A DNA stretch of 64,000 nucleotides from Anaeromyces robustus (lineage: Eukaryota > Neocallimastigomycota > Neocallimastigomycetes > Neocallimastigales > Neocallimastigaceae): positions 17,501 through 81,500 of the forward strand of contig MCFG01000199.1 of the NCBI GenBank assembly GCA_002104895.1. Reading direction: 5' to 3'. The notes below the pieces were generated by a model. That model ran no database searches, was not told the DNA's origin, and saw nothing but the letters and a program-made list of their open reading frames with translations. Of this stretch, positions 40,008-54,300 are shown in pieces (position 1 is the first letter of the stretch; every line of letters starts with the position of its first letter). Position numbers and translations under genes: made by a program.

Positions 40008-43000
40008 ACTTACCAAGCTTAAATAAAAATAATTTAATAAATTAAAAAAAAAAAAAAAAGTATTAATTATAAAAATATTAAAATATAATAAATAATCAGT
40101 TATAGTTTTATATATGTATATATATATAAATATATATTATTTAATAAATTCTTTATATATACTTCTTCCCAACAATTGCCTTCTGGACAATATTTTTTAC
40201 TTTTTATATATTCAGTTTGTTGTTTTTTAATTTCCTTAACAATAGAATTTGATAAAGTAACATTATTTGGTTGAAATTGTGAATAAATGGATCCCCAAGT
40301 ATCAAATAATACTGGTTCTTTAGCAAATGTTAATACAATTATATTTAAAAACTAATATATTCAAAGCAATTTTTTATCAATGTTTTAATTAATAAGTATA
40401 ATATTAATTAATTAATAACAATAACCATAATAATAAAAATAAACATTACATTAATAATTATATTGTATTATTATTTTAATAATTATATAATAAATATAGA
40501 TATATATATCTATGAATTATTTTCATACTTCATCAAAGACTCCACGATCATAAGTTGGATCAGATAATAATTTATATAGTTTGATTAACATATCTTTATC
40601 AGAAACATTAAATTGTAAAATATTACATGAACGATCAAATAATAAGGATTTTAATTTTTCATAAGCTTTGGTAACACTATTAAACATAAGCAAAATAAAT
40701 AATTATTTATTTAGTTAGTTAATTATTCATTTATTAGAATAATTTTTAAATAATAATTATAATTATAATTAAAATTAATAATATAACATGATAATAAAAA
40801 AATTTTATAAAATACAAACCCATCATATAATTTATCACGTTTCTAAATTGAAAAAATCGATAGATAGATAGATAGATAGATAATATAATAATATAAATTG
40901 TCAATAATTATCCTTTAATTAGTTTATTTAACTTATATTATAACTATGATATGATTTATAAAAAAAAAAATTACCTTGATTTGAGAAGCAACACTTTCAG
41001 TTTTTAAAATAGCAACTAAAGCAATAAAAGATTCTAATGGAATCTTAACATTAACATCTGGTAATTTGTTCTTATTTTCCTTAATACTATTATTATCAAT
41101 TAATTAATTTATTTTTTTTCATTATTATTATTATTATTTTAATTTTTATTTAATAAAAATAATTATTAAAAAAATAAATATATATATATATTTAAAAAAA
41201 TAAAAATAAAAAAAAAAAAAAACAATTAATTAATATATATAATAATATATAATAAAATTATCGAAAAATTAATAAATTCTTTTATTATTTCGTTTTTTTT
41301 TTTTTTTTTATTTTTTAATAAATAAAATAATTTTTCCTAATTTTTACCCATCAAGAACTTTATTTAATAATTTAACAGATTGAGTTTGAATGGCAATAGA
41401 AGCATCAGTTGAAGTTAATGCGTTTAAGAAACATTCTAACCATAATCCAACATATTCTGGACAATAAACTTCTTTTTTATTTACATTGTAATGTTGTTGT
41501 TTACAAACCCAAATTAATGTATTACCTAAATGATTAATAAAAAAAAATATAAAAAAAATAAATATATATATATATTATATAAAAATTATAATCATAATAA
41601 TAAATATTAACAATAATAATATAAAAAAAATGTTAAATATTCTATTTAACTATTTTTTTTTTGGTTAAATAAAGAAATATATTTATACTATTTAAATATT
41701 TAAATAATTTTTTTTTAATTAATTATTTTACCTATAGCTGGTAATTTTTCAATAATATTTTTACTAAGACTAACTGTTTGTTCATAAACAAGTTTTCCTT
41801 CTTTACCAGGTTTATAAAGAATACCTGGGTATAAGTTAGATATAATTTGTACACATATCTATTAAAATAAAAATATATGTTTAATATATAATAAATCATA
41901 AATATAATGAGCTAAAATAACTTTTATTACAAAAAAAAAATTTAAAAAAAAAAAAAAAAAAAAGAAAAATTTTTATTTTTATTTTTATTTTTTTTTTACC
42001 TGATGAGCTATAGTATTTGAAATAGTTTGAGTATTAACAGCTATAAATTTAAATAAAAAAAATAATAAATTATTATTTTATTATTTAATAAATGAAAATT
42101 TTATTTAGTATTATATTTTATTTATTTATTCATAATCCATATAAATATATAGTTCATAATAAAATATATTATTGTTTTTTTTTTTTTTTTAGTTTATAAC
42201 TTACCCTTTTTTTCACCAACAAAAATACATCTAGTAATTAAAACAAATAACTTTTTAATGACAGATTCTTTACATTTTAAAAATACAGATGCAATTTCTT
42301 TTCTTTGTTTTGGATTTAAATATTCAACAGGACCTATTTAATATATATTATATATAATTAAAAAGTAATAGTAATAATAATATATATATATGTTATTTAA
42401 TTTATATATAATTGATATATATTATATATAATTAAAAAGTAATAATAGTAAAAAAAATATATATATAAATGTTATTGATTCAATTTATATATATAAATAA
42501 TATATAGATAGTATATAGTATATAGTATAATTAAATTATTATATCTTATATAAAACGCGTCATTTTAATAAAATTAATATTTAAAAAAAAAATATTGAAA
42601 TTTCATTTGAAATGGGCCATTCATTTTATTATATTTTATCTTATTGAAAAAAAAATTTTTTTTTCTTTTTTAAACAATAAATAAAATCATAAATTTACCT
42701 TTAAAGTCTGGATTATCAATATCAAAACTTTTATGAGAAAATTTAGTAGTAGCACAATATATTTTATTAGTAATTTCAGTTTCTATGAAATTACAGAGTT
42801 TTTTTCAATTGATCAATTTGATCTTGTTCATCACTTGTAATTTTAATATTTTTATTAATAAAGTTAGAAACATTAAGTTGAGATAAAGTATCAATAGGTG
42901 TTGTTTTTGCTGCAATTTCTGAATTCTTTTTTGAAAGTTTTGGAGAAGGTAAACTATTACTGGAAGAATTTTTACTTAATTGTTTAGTTAAAGTATTAAC

Positions 43001-43192
43001 ACTATTATTAACACTATTATTATTACTATTATTATCTTCAAATTTCTTTTGTTCCTTATTATCAATGTTAGACAATGCACTAAATATAGAATCGTTTCCA
43101 AGTCCTTCTAAATCTTCATTATCAAGAATAATGTTTTGTTTTTGCTTTTGAGAAGCCTTTTGAGAAGGCTTTTTTACTTCATTCCAAGACAT
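37422..43192 (-). CDS. TMEM214-like ER membrane protein
   Basis: Eleven exons inferred on the minus strand: 43192-42699, 42333-42205, 42040-42000, 41858-41732, 41525-41348, 41086-40975, 40842-40820, 40676-40529, 40351-40163, 39748-39659, 39461-37422; about 1189 residues. Similarity to animal TMEM214 as I remember it: N-terminal WNEVKKP; an all-helical middle with a LIWVCKQ...LWLECFL segment; FDTWGSIYSQFQPNN; a short NEEH...MRSILDKTAKAGRG stretch before a hydrophobic segment at about 539-555 (ALLVILISLALHIF); then Pro/Tyr-rich helices. TMEM214 is an ER protein linked to stress-induced caspase-4 recruitment in animals; a fungal role is unknown. The last 285 residues are a Lys/Glu coiled-coil-like tail absent from the animal protein. 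Exon 1 needs one A removed from a run of seven (about 42799-42805) to join the next segment. A She10-like fungal protein is a weaker alternative for the C-terminal half. Confidence 0.72.
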
Positions 43193-43813
43193 AATTTAAA
43201 ATTTATTACAAAAAAAAAAATTTTTCTCTATACAATTTTAAATTATTTTTTATATTTCTAAAAATTCCTAATTTCCTTTAGCCTTTTTTTTTTAAAAAAA
43301 AAAAAAGAATGTTTATAAGTTATTTAAAACTTTTTGTAATAATTATTATATTTAATAATATTATTTTTAATAAAATTGAATTTTTTTTTTCAATAATGTC
43401 AATTATTTTTTTATTATATTATTATTTAGTTTTTCTTTTCTTTTTATCTTTTTTTTTTTTACTACTTTTATTTACTTTTTTTTTAAAAATTATTTATTAT
43501 TACTATTATTATTATAATTATTATAATTTGGTTTAATTCTTTACAATAATTAATATATGAAATAATTTATAATTATTTTTTCTTTATAATTTTTTTTTTT
43601 TTTTACAATTTATATGTATATTACTTTGTATTATATATTTTAAAAAGAATTTTAATTTGGAAGAAAGAGTTTTTAATTTTTATTAAATGTTTAAAAAAAA
43701 AAGAGAGTGTGTGAGTGTTATAAAATATGAATTACAAAAAAAAAAAAAAAGTTTTTTCTAAAAAAAAAAATAAAATAAAATAAAATAAAATAAAATAAAA
43801 TTTACAAAGAAAT

Positions 43814-43850
<37 letters not shown>

Positions 43851-44539
43851 TTATGTGTAATAGTAATAAATCAATTAATAATTAATAATTAATTTAAAAA
43901 ATGAAAATTTAAATAAATAATAAATAATAAATAATAAATAATATAAATAAAAAAAATTTTTTATTATTATTTTTTTATAATTAATAATATTGTACTTTTT
44001 TCTTTTTTTGTAAAATTTTTAAATTAAAATTTTTTTTTTTTATTTTTAATTTTATAGATTTGAATAAATGATATGTAAAAAAGGAATAAATGTTAACATA
44101 AATAAAAAAAAATAAAAGAAAAAAAAGACAGAAAGAAAGAAAGAAAGGAAAAGAGAAAAATATAATATTAACTTATATATAAATATCTAAACAATTAATT
44201 ATTTTTTCGAGATATCTATTTTTTAGTTTTTTACAGTTTAAATAATATTAATTATTATTAATATTATTTAAAAAAAAAAAAAGAAAAAAACTTGTGATTT
44301 TTTAAATATATATTAAAATTGAAAGATTAATTATATTTATAATATAATTTTATAATATACTTATTATATATAAATATATATTATAAAATATAATAGAAAA
44401 TTATATAAAATACTTTATTTAATTTTAATATGTATTATTCTATCTTTTATATTTTTATTATTATTATTAAGTATTATTATTACTATTAGTTGTTATTATT
44501 ATCTATCTTTCTTTTTTATTTATTTAGTTATTTATTTAG

Positions 44540-44594
<55 letters not shown>

Positions 44595-44678
44595 TTTTAC
44601 TTTTTTTTTTTTACTTTTACTTTATTATATACATATACATATATGAAAAGAATTAACAATTATAATATAACATAATAA

Positions 44679-44709
<31 letters not shown>

Positions 44710-45619
44710 AATATTATTTAACTTAATAACTTTTAATATTAAGTTAAATAATTAAGTTTTTATTTTTATTTAAATTAAAATTTAATTTTAATTAATAATT
44801 AAAGTAAATATCAAAAATTAATAATTAATAACTAAATATATAATAAAAAAACTTTTTCTTTTTTTTAAATTAATAGAATTTTTGGTTCTTTATTATTATC
44901 TTTTTTTTTTTTCTTGGTTTTTTTTTTTTTTTTCTTGGTTTTAATTTTTTTCTTATTTTATTATTATATAAAGATTTATATTGTAAATAAATAACAAACA
45001 TAAATAAATAACAAAGAAAAAAAAAAATAAAATAACAAATCAATTATATATATTTTATTATACTATTAAATATTTATAAATATTGTATTGATATATTCAA
45101 TATTCAATATCATAAATATACTAATTAATTAATATATGTATATTTATTATATTTATTATATTTGTTATATATATAAATATAGATGTATGTATATATACAT
45201 ATTGATATTTATATTTATATTTATATTTATATTTATATGTTTTTTATATCATTAAACATTTCCCTTAAAAAAAAAATAAAAAAATATATATAAAATACGG
45301 CATAAAATTATAATCATCATATTTTTAATAAATATTAATTCCATACAATTAATTAATTTTTGTCCTTTTTTTATTGGCTAAAAAAATTAATTAAAAAGAT
45401 TAGTTGACAAATTTTTCGTTTTTAAAGCAAATAAAATAAAAAAACGGAAGATATTGAAATAGATATTATAAACGGAAGATATAGTAGTAGAAATAGAAAT
45501 AACAAACGATTAAAAAATAATATTAATAGAAATAGAAATAGAATTAAAAAATAGAAATAATAAACGATTAGAAAATAATATTAATGTTAAAATAATATTA
45601 ATGTTAAAATAATTAAAAA

Positions 45620-45663
<44 letters not shown>

Positions 45664-46072
45664 AGTTTCATTTTATTTTATTATATATTATAATTATAAT
45701 CGTAAAAATGTTTTTATTATTATAATCTTTTTTCATAACTTTTTTTTTTTTCTTATCAATTCTACTAACACTTGATCTTGTTTCATTGATATACCATCAA
45801 AATTATATTTCTTATTTCCTTTTTTTTTTTTTTTTTTTTTTTTTTTTCTTTTTCTCATTTATTTATTTTAATATATATTTTTATTTTAATTCATTATATT
45901 ATTTTTATTCAATATTGTTTTTTTATCAATATTGAAAAATAATAAAATATGATAAACAACTAAAAATATTAATTAGAAGCTTCAAAAGTTAAACAAACAA
46001 ACAAACAAAAAAAAAAAAAAAAAAGTAATATCAAAAGAATAATACTATAAAAATTATATAATAAAATGTTAA

Positions 46073-46115
<43 letters not shown>

Positions 46116-46307
46116 TAATGTTCTATTTCTTATTTTATAATAAAATGTTAAGGTTAATAAAATATATTTATATTTTTTATATTTTATTAACATTAACATT
46201 AAATTAAATTATATATATAAATATATAGATGTTTGGGTGTATGATGTATGATTATCTATTTTCTTATTTCTTCCTCTACCATTGATTTTAACTTTTTCTT
46301 TTTTTTT

Positions 46308-46345
<38 letters not shown>

Positions 46346-47548
46346 AAATTATTAAAACCTTTTAAAATATTTAAATAAATAAAAAAATAAAAAATAATAA
46401 AAAAAAAGTAGTATAATTAAAAATTAAAAATAATGATTAATTATTTTATATAATTATCATTATAATATACTTATTATATAATATAAAATATATTTAATAA
46501 TATTATTATTATTATGAAAGTTTTTTTTTTTTTTTTTTTTTTTGTTTAATTAATGTTTTAAAAAATGTTTATTTAATGTTAGTTATTTTTTTTTTTTTTT
46601 TATTTTTATTTTTATTTTATTTTTATTTTAATTTAATATTAAATTTTATATTTTCTTTTATGATAATTAATATATATAATTTATATAATTTATATATATT
46701 TTTTTAATTTTGATTTTTTTCTCTCTTTATAAAAAAAAAAAATAATATGTATATTTTTATTTTCTCTAATAAACTATAATTAAAATTTTATTATTAATAA
46801 AAATTTAATTATAAATAATAGTAATGTTTTCTTATTACTATTTTTTTTTTTTTTTTTTTTTTTTATTCTTTTTTTTTTTTTTTTTTATTAGTATGATTAT
46901 TATGATTATTTGTTGTTGTTGTTGTTGTTGTTGTTATTGTTGTTATATCAAATGGTTATTATATTATGATTATGATAATGTAATTGAAATGATATAAAAA
47001 AAAAAAAGTTGTTGTTAAAAGATAATTGTTATAATTAATGTGATTTATATAAGGAAAAAAAATTAAATAATAAATGGTAATTTTAATGATATACAAGTTT
47101 ATAAATATGTATATTAATGTTCATTGAAGATGATAAAAATTTTTTCCTATTAAAATTATATTAATTTTAATTTTATTATTCTTATTATTTTTTTTTTTTT
47201 TTTTAATCTTTTATCTCGATTTTTTTTTTTTTTTCTTTCTTTTTTTTTTATTTTTTTTTTCTTTTCTTGTTAAAAATAAAAATAATAAAATGTAAATAAT
47301 AAATGAATAATTAATATAAATTAATGTTAAATGTTAAATGTTGTAATATTGTATAAAAAAAACTATTAACTAAAAAAAAAAAAATTGTTATAAAAATAAT
47401 ATTTTTTTTTCTATTTTTTTTTTTTTTTTTTTTAATATTATTATTTTTTTTTTCTTTCCTTGATATACTATATTAAAAATTTAATTTTAACAAAAAAAAA
47501 AAAAAAAAGAAAAAAAAGTAAAAAAAAAACTTCTATTGATGATGATTT
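43193..47548. other. AT-rich intergenic spacer (4.4 kb)
   Basis: Upstream side of the TMEM214-like gene and downstream side of the R3HCC1-like gene. It holds a TTTA run (44518-44597), GAAA/GAAAG runs near 44120-44150, AAACGGAAGATAT twice (about 45443 and 45471), (TAA)n at 46078-46113, a GTT run at 46910-46940 and many homopolymers. Open frames here are artefacts of T-rich sequence. No gene or RNA is seen. Confidence 0.5.
44518..44597. repeat. (TTTA)n microsatellite
   Basis: About 80 bp of near-perfect TTTA units. Confidence 0.9.
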
Positions 47549-48203
47549 TTATTCATTAAAAATATCACTATTTTCTTGAAGTCTTTTTTGTCTTTCTAAT
47601 CTTTCAGCAAGTTTTTTAGCTAAATATATATATATATAATAATTAAAATTAGAAATTATTATATTGAATACATTTCAATAATATTTTTTATAAATAAAAA
47701 ATATTTACCTCTTGCTTCTTCAAATTTTTTTCTATCTATTTCTTTTTCTTCTTCTGTTTTTTCCTTTGGTTTTACACCTAACGCATTTGCTATTAATCTA
47801 CGTGCAACAGCATCTTTTAAATATATAAAAAAAAAAAATAATAATAATAATATAAATAAATTAACATATATAATAATAATAATAATAATAATAATTTAAA
47901 ATTTTATGATGATAATTTATATATTTACCAGAAGTAACGGGTCTTTGCCTTCTTACTGGCTTTTCTTGAGTTTCATTTGATATATGTGTAATTTTTGAAT
48001 TTGTTTGTATCGTCTTATGTGTTTCATGTGGAGGATATTTTACTTCTTTTTCATATTTTTTAGGTTGTTTTGATATTTGATTTTCTTCTTGTTCATATCC
48101 TTGATCTTGATCTTGATCTTCTCCACTTTCGTTTTCTTCATCTTGTTTTGTTTTTTTTCATAATATTTAAAAATTGGATATATCATTTTATAAGCATTTT
48201 TTT

Positions 48204-48235
<32 letters not shown>

Positions 48236-50490
48236 GGAAATAAAAGAATAAAAAAAAGAATAGAAAAGAATAGAAATAGATTTGATGATTATGTATTTAT
48301 TTAAATAATATTTTGTAATATTTTAATTGCATTGATCTTTGGTTCTTTATTATTGAAATTTTAATATAAAAAAAATAATATATATGGTTTAAATGTAATA
48401 ACATTTAAAATAAATAAAAAAAAAAAATTAAGATTGTATTATTATTTATTTACATTATTATTGTTGTTATAAAAGTATATCATTATTGTAATTTGTAATT
48501 TATATTTAATAAGGTTTATTTAATGATTTGATTAACATAATTTTTTTTTTTTAAATTATAAATAAAAAATATTTAGTTAATATTTATATTGTAATTAATT
48601 TTTTTTTTTTTTATAAAAGGTATATTAATAAAAATATATTTAATTTTAAAATTTTAGATAATTCATATATATATAAATTAATAATTAATTATATCATTTC
48701 GTCATTTTTTAATAAGGTTCATAATTGATATACTAGTTTTATTTTGATTTAATATAACTCTCCTCAATTTTATTATATCCTTTAATATTATTTTTTCTTT
48801 CTATTTTTAAATTTTTATTTATATCCATTCTATATTAAAATATTTTATTCTCTCTTCATTTATTCATCCATTTTTTTTCATTCATTTTTTTTTTATCCAT
48901 TATTTTTCATATCTCAACATAATTTTCCATATCCAATTTAAGCTATCATTAATTACATGTGTATAATAAATTAAATTAATTTAAAAAATTATTATAAAAT
49001 AAATTGAAATAATTACCACTGTATTCACTGTATTCCTTAATTGGATTTTCGTATGGTTTAATCTAAATAAAAAAAAAAGATATAAAATAAAAAAAAAATA
49101 ATAAGTAAATAAAGATATATACAATTAATATTATAAAATAATAATATAAATATTAAAATTGAAACTTACATTAAATTCACTTTCATTTCTCTTTTGTAAA
49201 TATGCTTTTGTGGCTATTGATATAATAAAATAATTTTTTTTTTAATTATCAATAAATTATTTTTTTTTTTAATTTATTTTTTTTAAAAAAAAAAATATAA
49301 TTTTATAAAAAAATTTAAAAAAAAAAATTACCATTTTCTTCATTATCAAAAATTAATAAAGCTCTATGTTCATTTATCCAATTGATTTGGAAATTATCTT
49401 TGAAATCTTTAAATATTTCGAAGAAGGTACTTGTTAAATATGCCTCTGGGAAATCATAACAATCCAAAACTCTTCTAATGATATTTTCTATGATACATTT
49501 AAAAAAAAAAAAAAAAACATCAACAATTATAATATATATTAGAAAGATATAATATTATAAAATCAAATATTAATAATTTCTAATTTATTAATTAATAATT
49601 AATAATTAATAATTAATTATGGGTTGATTAATTAATTGATTGATATTTACCATCATATGTTGGGAGTTCCTTCTTACGCTTGTTAGCTTTGGTATATGGT
49701 TTATAAGCTTGCTTCTTTGGATATTTATGAGCTTGTGTTTGTGGTTGTGGATTATTTAAATGTTGTTCTTCTTCTTCTTTTTCCATTTCAACTCTCTTCA
49801 TTGAAAGATAAGTTAAATGTGTAATAAGTTCATCATCACTATTATCTTCTTCTGGTTGTGTTGGTTGTGGTTGTTCTTCTTCAGCTTTTTCAGCTTTTTC
49901 AGCCTTTAAATTCATCTTAGACTTTCTCTTCTTCTTTTGATTTAAGTATTGTTTAGAAGCACTCTTTTTAAGATCTTGTTTTTCACTAGCATTACTAGCA
50001 ACATCAGATTTAGCATCGTTAACAGTTTCAGTTTTTGATTCATCTTTCTTCATATTATTAATACTCTTCTTTTTATGGTATCTATTCTTTTTCTTATCTA
50101 CTTCTTTCTTTTCAACTTCGGGCTTTTTATTATCAATATTTTCTTTATTGACTTGATTCTTTGGAATTTTGTCAGTATTTTCCTTCTTTCCATCAAGTTG
50201 TTCTAAAGGTTTAACCTTTAAATTTGAATTTGACTTCTTACGATTTCTGAAAGATCTATAATATAGATTTAATAGATAAATAAATAAACAAAGATTGTAA
50301 AAAAAAATAACAAAAACAAATAATATTAATAAATCAATATATTATAAAATATGGTTAGAATTTATTATAGTAATCTAAATATAATTAGCCTTTCTTAAAG
50401 AAATAATTATTATATTAATGATAAAAATAATGAAATATATATATAAAATTTCCTTGAGTCAATATTATTGATTGTTGTCATATTATTAAT

Positions 50491-50564
<74 letters not shown>

Positions 50565-50906
50565 GTATTTAAATTTAATAATTATTCAAGCCTTTTTTTT
50601 TGTTTATTAATATAAAATTATATACAAAAATATGGATTATAACATTATTTTTTATTTCTTCATATTTATTATTTATCTATTTCCTTATTTATTTCTTTTT
50701 TTCTTTATTTATTTATTTATTTATATTATATAGATTTTTCCTTTTTTTTAGATTAAAAACATTTAAATTATGTTTATTTGATTGAATTATTCTTAACAAT
50801 ATATATATTTAGTAAAAATCTCAATAAAATATTAAAATTACTTTTTCTTTTGAACCGTATGACCATTGTTAGATGGGGTGCTGGAAGGAGTACTTTTGTC
50901 TGACAT
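47549..50906 (-). CDS. R3HCC1/R3HCC1L-like protein (RRM-like fold, no R3H seen)
   Basis: Eight exons inferred: 50906-50842, 50255-49651 (a CAG acceptor giving 50246 is equally in frame), 49487-49332, 49213-49170, 49062-49017, 48141-47929, 47813-47709, 47619-47549; 434 residues. The first 220 residues are Lys/Asn/Glu-rich and disordered. Then comes a conserved RRM-like segment (VLDCYDFPEAYLTSTFFEIF, INWINEHRALLIFDN), a spacer rich in Asp/Gln, and a C-terminal signature PVTSDAVARRLIANALG followed by a charged helix. These two conserved blocks match the C-terminal half of vertebrate R3HCC1/R3HCC1L as I remember them; the N-terminal R3H domain of R3HCC1 is not apparent. A role in RNA binding is inferred only. 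Introns before exons 6 and 7 end in AAG. The intron 48142-49016 is far longer (875 nt) than the others. Confidence 0.75.
50488..50573. repeat. (TTTA)n microsatellite in intron 1 of the R3HCC1-like gene
   Basis: About 85 bp of TTTA units with one TTATTTAT slip. It lies inside the intron between exons at 50255 and 50842. Confidence 0.9.
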
Positions 50907-51270
50907 TTTTCTTTTTTATTCTTTATTGATTCTTTATTATATTTTAAATTTTTTATATTTTTTTGTTATATAACAAAATAATATAATTAAAATTAAAAAT
51001 AATGCAAGTTTTTAAAAAAAATATGATAATAAAATAAATAAAAAAAATAATATTTAAATGACTTATATAATTATATATGATAAAATATATAAATATATAA
51101 AATTATTTTTTTTCTTTTAATTTTTTTTTTTTTTTTGGTTTAAAGAAAAGAAAAAAAAATTTTTTTTTTTTTGTTCGTTTCGTTTATACTATTATTATTT
51201 ACTATTTTCTATTTACTATTATTAAAATTTTATTTATTATTTTTTAAATTTAAATTATCATAAAATAAAA

Positions 51271-51301
<31 letters not shown>

Positions 51302-54300
51302 ATATTATTAATAAGTTAAATAAATAAATTAAATAAATTAAATAAATAAATTAAATAAATAAATATTAGTTTATTGTTGCAATTGTTAATTTGTAATACA
51401 TTATTTTTAATAATTTTAATGTTACATTAAATTATTTTTTTTTTTTTTTTAAATTAGTTATAATAAAATGATAAAAAAATTTTTTTTTAAAAAAAAACGT
51501 TTAAACTTGGAGAAATGTGTTTTTTAATACAATATATTTTTAACTCTTTGAAGAAAAGATATTTTTAATAATGTTCTTATTAACTCTTTAAAAAAAAGAT
51601 GTTTACATTATTTTGAATAATGTTCTTTTACTAATAAAAAATAATTACACAAAAAAATTCTAATAAAATAAGAATATCAATTAATATTTTATTATTTAAA
51701 CATTTTATTACTTCATGTTTTAAGAAAAATGCATATAATATTAAAACCAACAAAAACCATTTATATTTATTTATTATTTAGTTAAAAAAAAAAAAACAAA
51801 TAATTATACAGTTTATTATTATTTTACATATCAACTAATGAAATTAAAAATAGAATATAATAAAAGGAAATAATTTGCTTATTTTTTTTTTTAATATTTA
51901 AAACAGCCACAATCAGTAACAAAATCTATAGATATATCTATTAAAAATAATACTTTTTTATTTTAATTTTTAAAATTAAAATTTTGTCGATTTAAATTTA
52001 AATTGTTATTAATTATTTAAAATTTGATTAATTATTATTCATTTAAATTTACTAATTATTTTTGTTTTTTTTTTTTCCTTTTTTTTTTTTTTATCTTCGT
52101 TTCATTTCATTTCTTTTTTTTTTTTTTTTTTTAAACTTTTTTTCAATTCTTTTTTTTCTTTCTATTCATTTATTTTTTAAATATTGCGCTTTTTTTTTTT
52201 TTGTGTAATTTTTAAATAAATTTCAAATTTTATATATTAAATAATAATATTATATTATATTATCAATATATTAATATACATTAAAATTTCATTATTAAAA
52301 TTGTTTAAAAAAATTGTTTATTCTAAATTAATAAATTATTTAATACATTAAAATAATAAAATAATGTAATAATGTAATAATGTAATTATGTATTATGTAA
52401 TGTAATGTTTTTATTATTGAAATACATACATTTCTTAATATAAATAATAATACAAATTTGTTTTACATTTTCTATCATTTTAATATAATTTAATATATTA
52501 AATTTATATATATCAAATTAATTAGAAAATAATGATTATAATGATTATGATATTTTATAAAATAAAACTTTATTAATTATTAAATTAATTAAATTTTCTA
52601 CAAACAATTACAACAATAACATATAAAAATTAATTATATCTAATATATCATAATTAATTCATGTATTAAAATGTATTAAAATGTATTTGTAAAATTACAC
52701 AAAAAAAAAAAAAAAGCAAAATAAAGGAGAATAATAATAATAATAGTGAATAATAATAATAATAAGAATAAGAATAAGAATAATAATAATAAGAATAAGA
52801 ATAAGAATATGATAATAAATTAAAAAATAGTTTAAAAAATAATTCTGTTAATTATTGAATATTAAGTTTATAATAATAATAAATAATAACCTACTATTTT
52901 TACTTTATAGTTAACTGTCAATTCTAATAAAGCTAATAAATAGAAACAAATATTGATTATTAATAGATTAATAATTTTTATTCTAAACATAATAAATTAA
53001 AATAAATTAAATGATAAAGAAAAAAAAAATTTAACCTATATAATAAATTTTAAAGAAAAAAAAAAAAAGAATAGTTTATGTAAATCTATCTTATAATAAA
53101 TATAACATATGACTTTAATTTTAAAATTTATTATAACAAGTTAAATTTCACAGATTAACGACTTTCATTCATGTCATACTGATTCAAATGTCAATGCTTT
53201 ATCTATTTCCAAATATGGGTTAGTTTAGTCATATAATCTTTAATCAGTGCTTGACCTCAAAATATTAAAATTATATAAATCTAAATATAGTTACTCTAGA
53301 ACTGGGAGACTTTTTATGTGACAATTTATGCAATGCCTATATCTTGACAAAGTGAGCAAAGTTCTAATGTAAAAACCCAATTAATGAAAAAATCGTCAGT
53401 CTCACAGAGTCGAATTAAAGACTATATAATGTATGTTAAGACCATGCTTTGACAACCAGAATAAAAACTGGTATATAACGAATATAATTCTAATAAAGTT
53501 TTTCGTAATATGACTTATTTAAAACACTGAATTGAAAATAAATAAAAAAAAAAAAAAAAAAAAGTCTTATTACAAAATCTATAAGTCTAATTCTAACAGA
53601 AATTCTTTTAAGGAAATAAGAATAACACCTAATCTGTAAGACTCAACATGTATCTCTAACTAAAACTATTTTTTTCATAATGAAACACCATTTCCAATCA
53701 TTATCGATAATAATACCATTATATAATAATATATCTATTATATAATTAAACAATTTAATAGTATTAATTTATAAAAAAAATAAATACTATAAAAATATAT
53801 AGATAAGGATTAATCTCTTTTAAATAATCATTTAATATAATAAACTAATTTTACCATACTATTTTTATATATTAATGAATTCTTTATTTTAAATACTACC
53901 ATTATTATAATAAAGCATAAAAACAGTATAACATTTACTAAAGATATAATATATATAAGTACGTTAACAGAATAGATTAACTTTTTATTATTAAAACTGT
54001 GATAAAAATATTAAATCATAAGTTTTTAATATTCAAAATAATATTTTAATAATGATTTATAAATGAATTGAAACTGTATATAATAAAAATTTTTTAATAA
54101 AAAAATTTTGAAAAATTGTAATTAAATAGAAGACTTGTATAAATTTTTATAATTATGATAATAATATATTATAATTCTTTTTACAAGTATTTTATTTTAA
54201 TTAGATTCTATTAAAAAAATTTATTATTAAAACTTAATATTATTAATAATAAAAATGACATGTATTATTTTATTATAAATAATTAATATTTGCTTTTAAA

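Noticed and set aside
40857-40880. GATA repeat near the TMEM214-like micro-exon as a regulatory site
   Set aside because: It is a short (GATA)5 microsatellite within an intron, with nothing else to support regulation.
48150-48215. Another frameshift upstream of exon 6 of the R3HCC1-like gene
   Set aside because: The AACAAG acceptor at 48142 joins exon 5 in perfect phase (EYS then DEENESG), so no lesion is needed.
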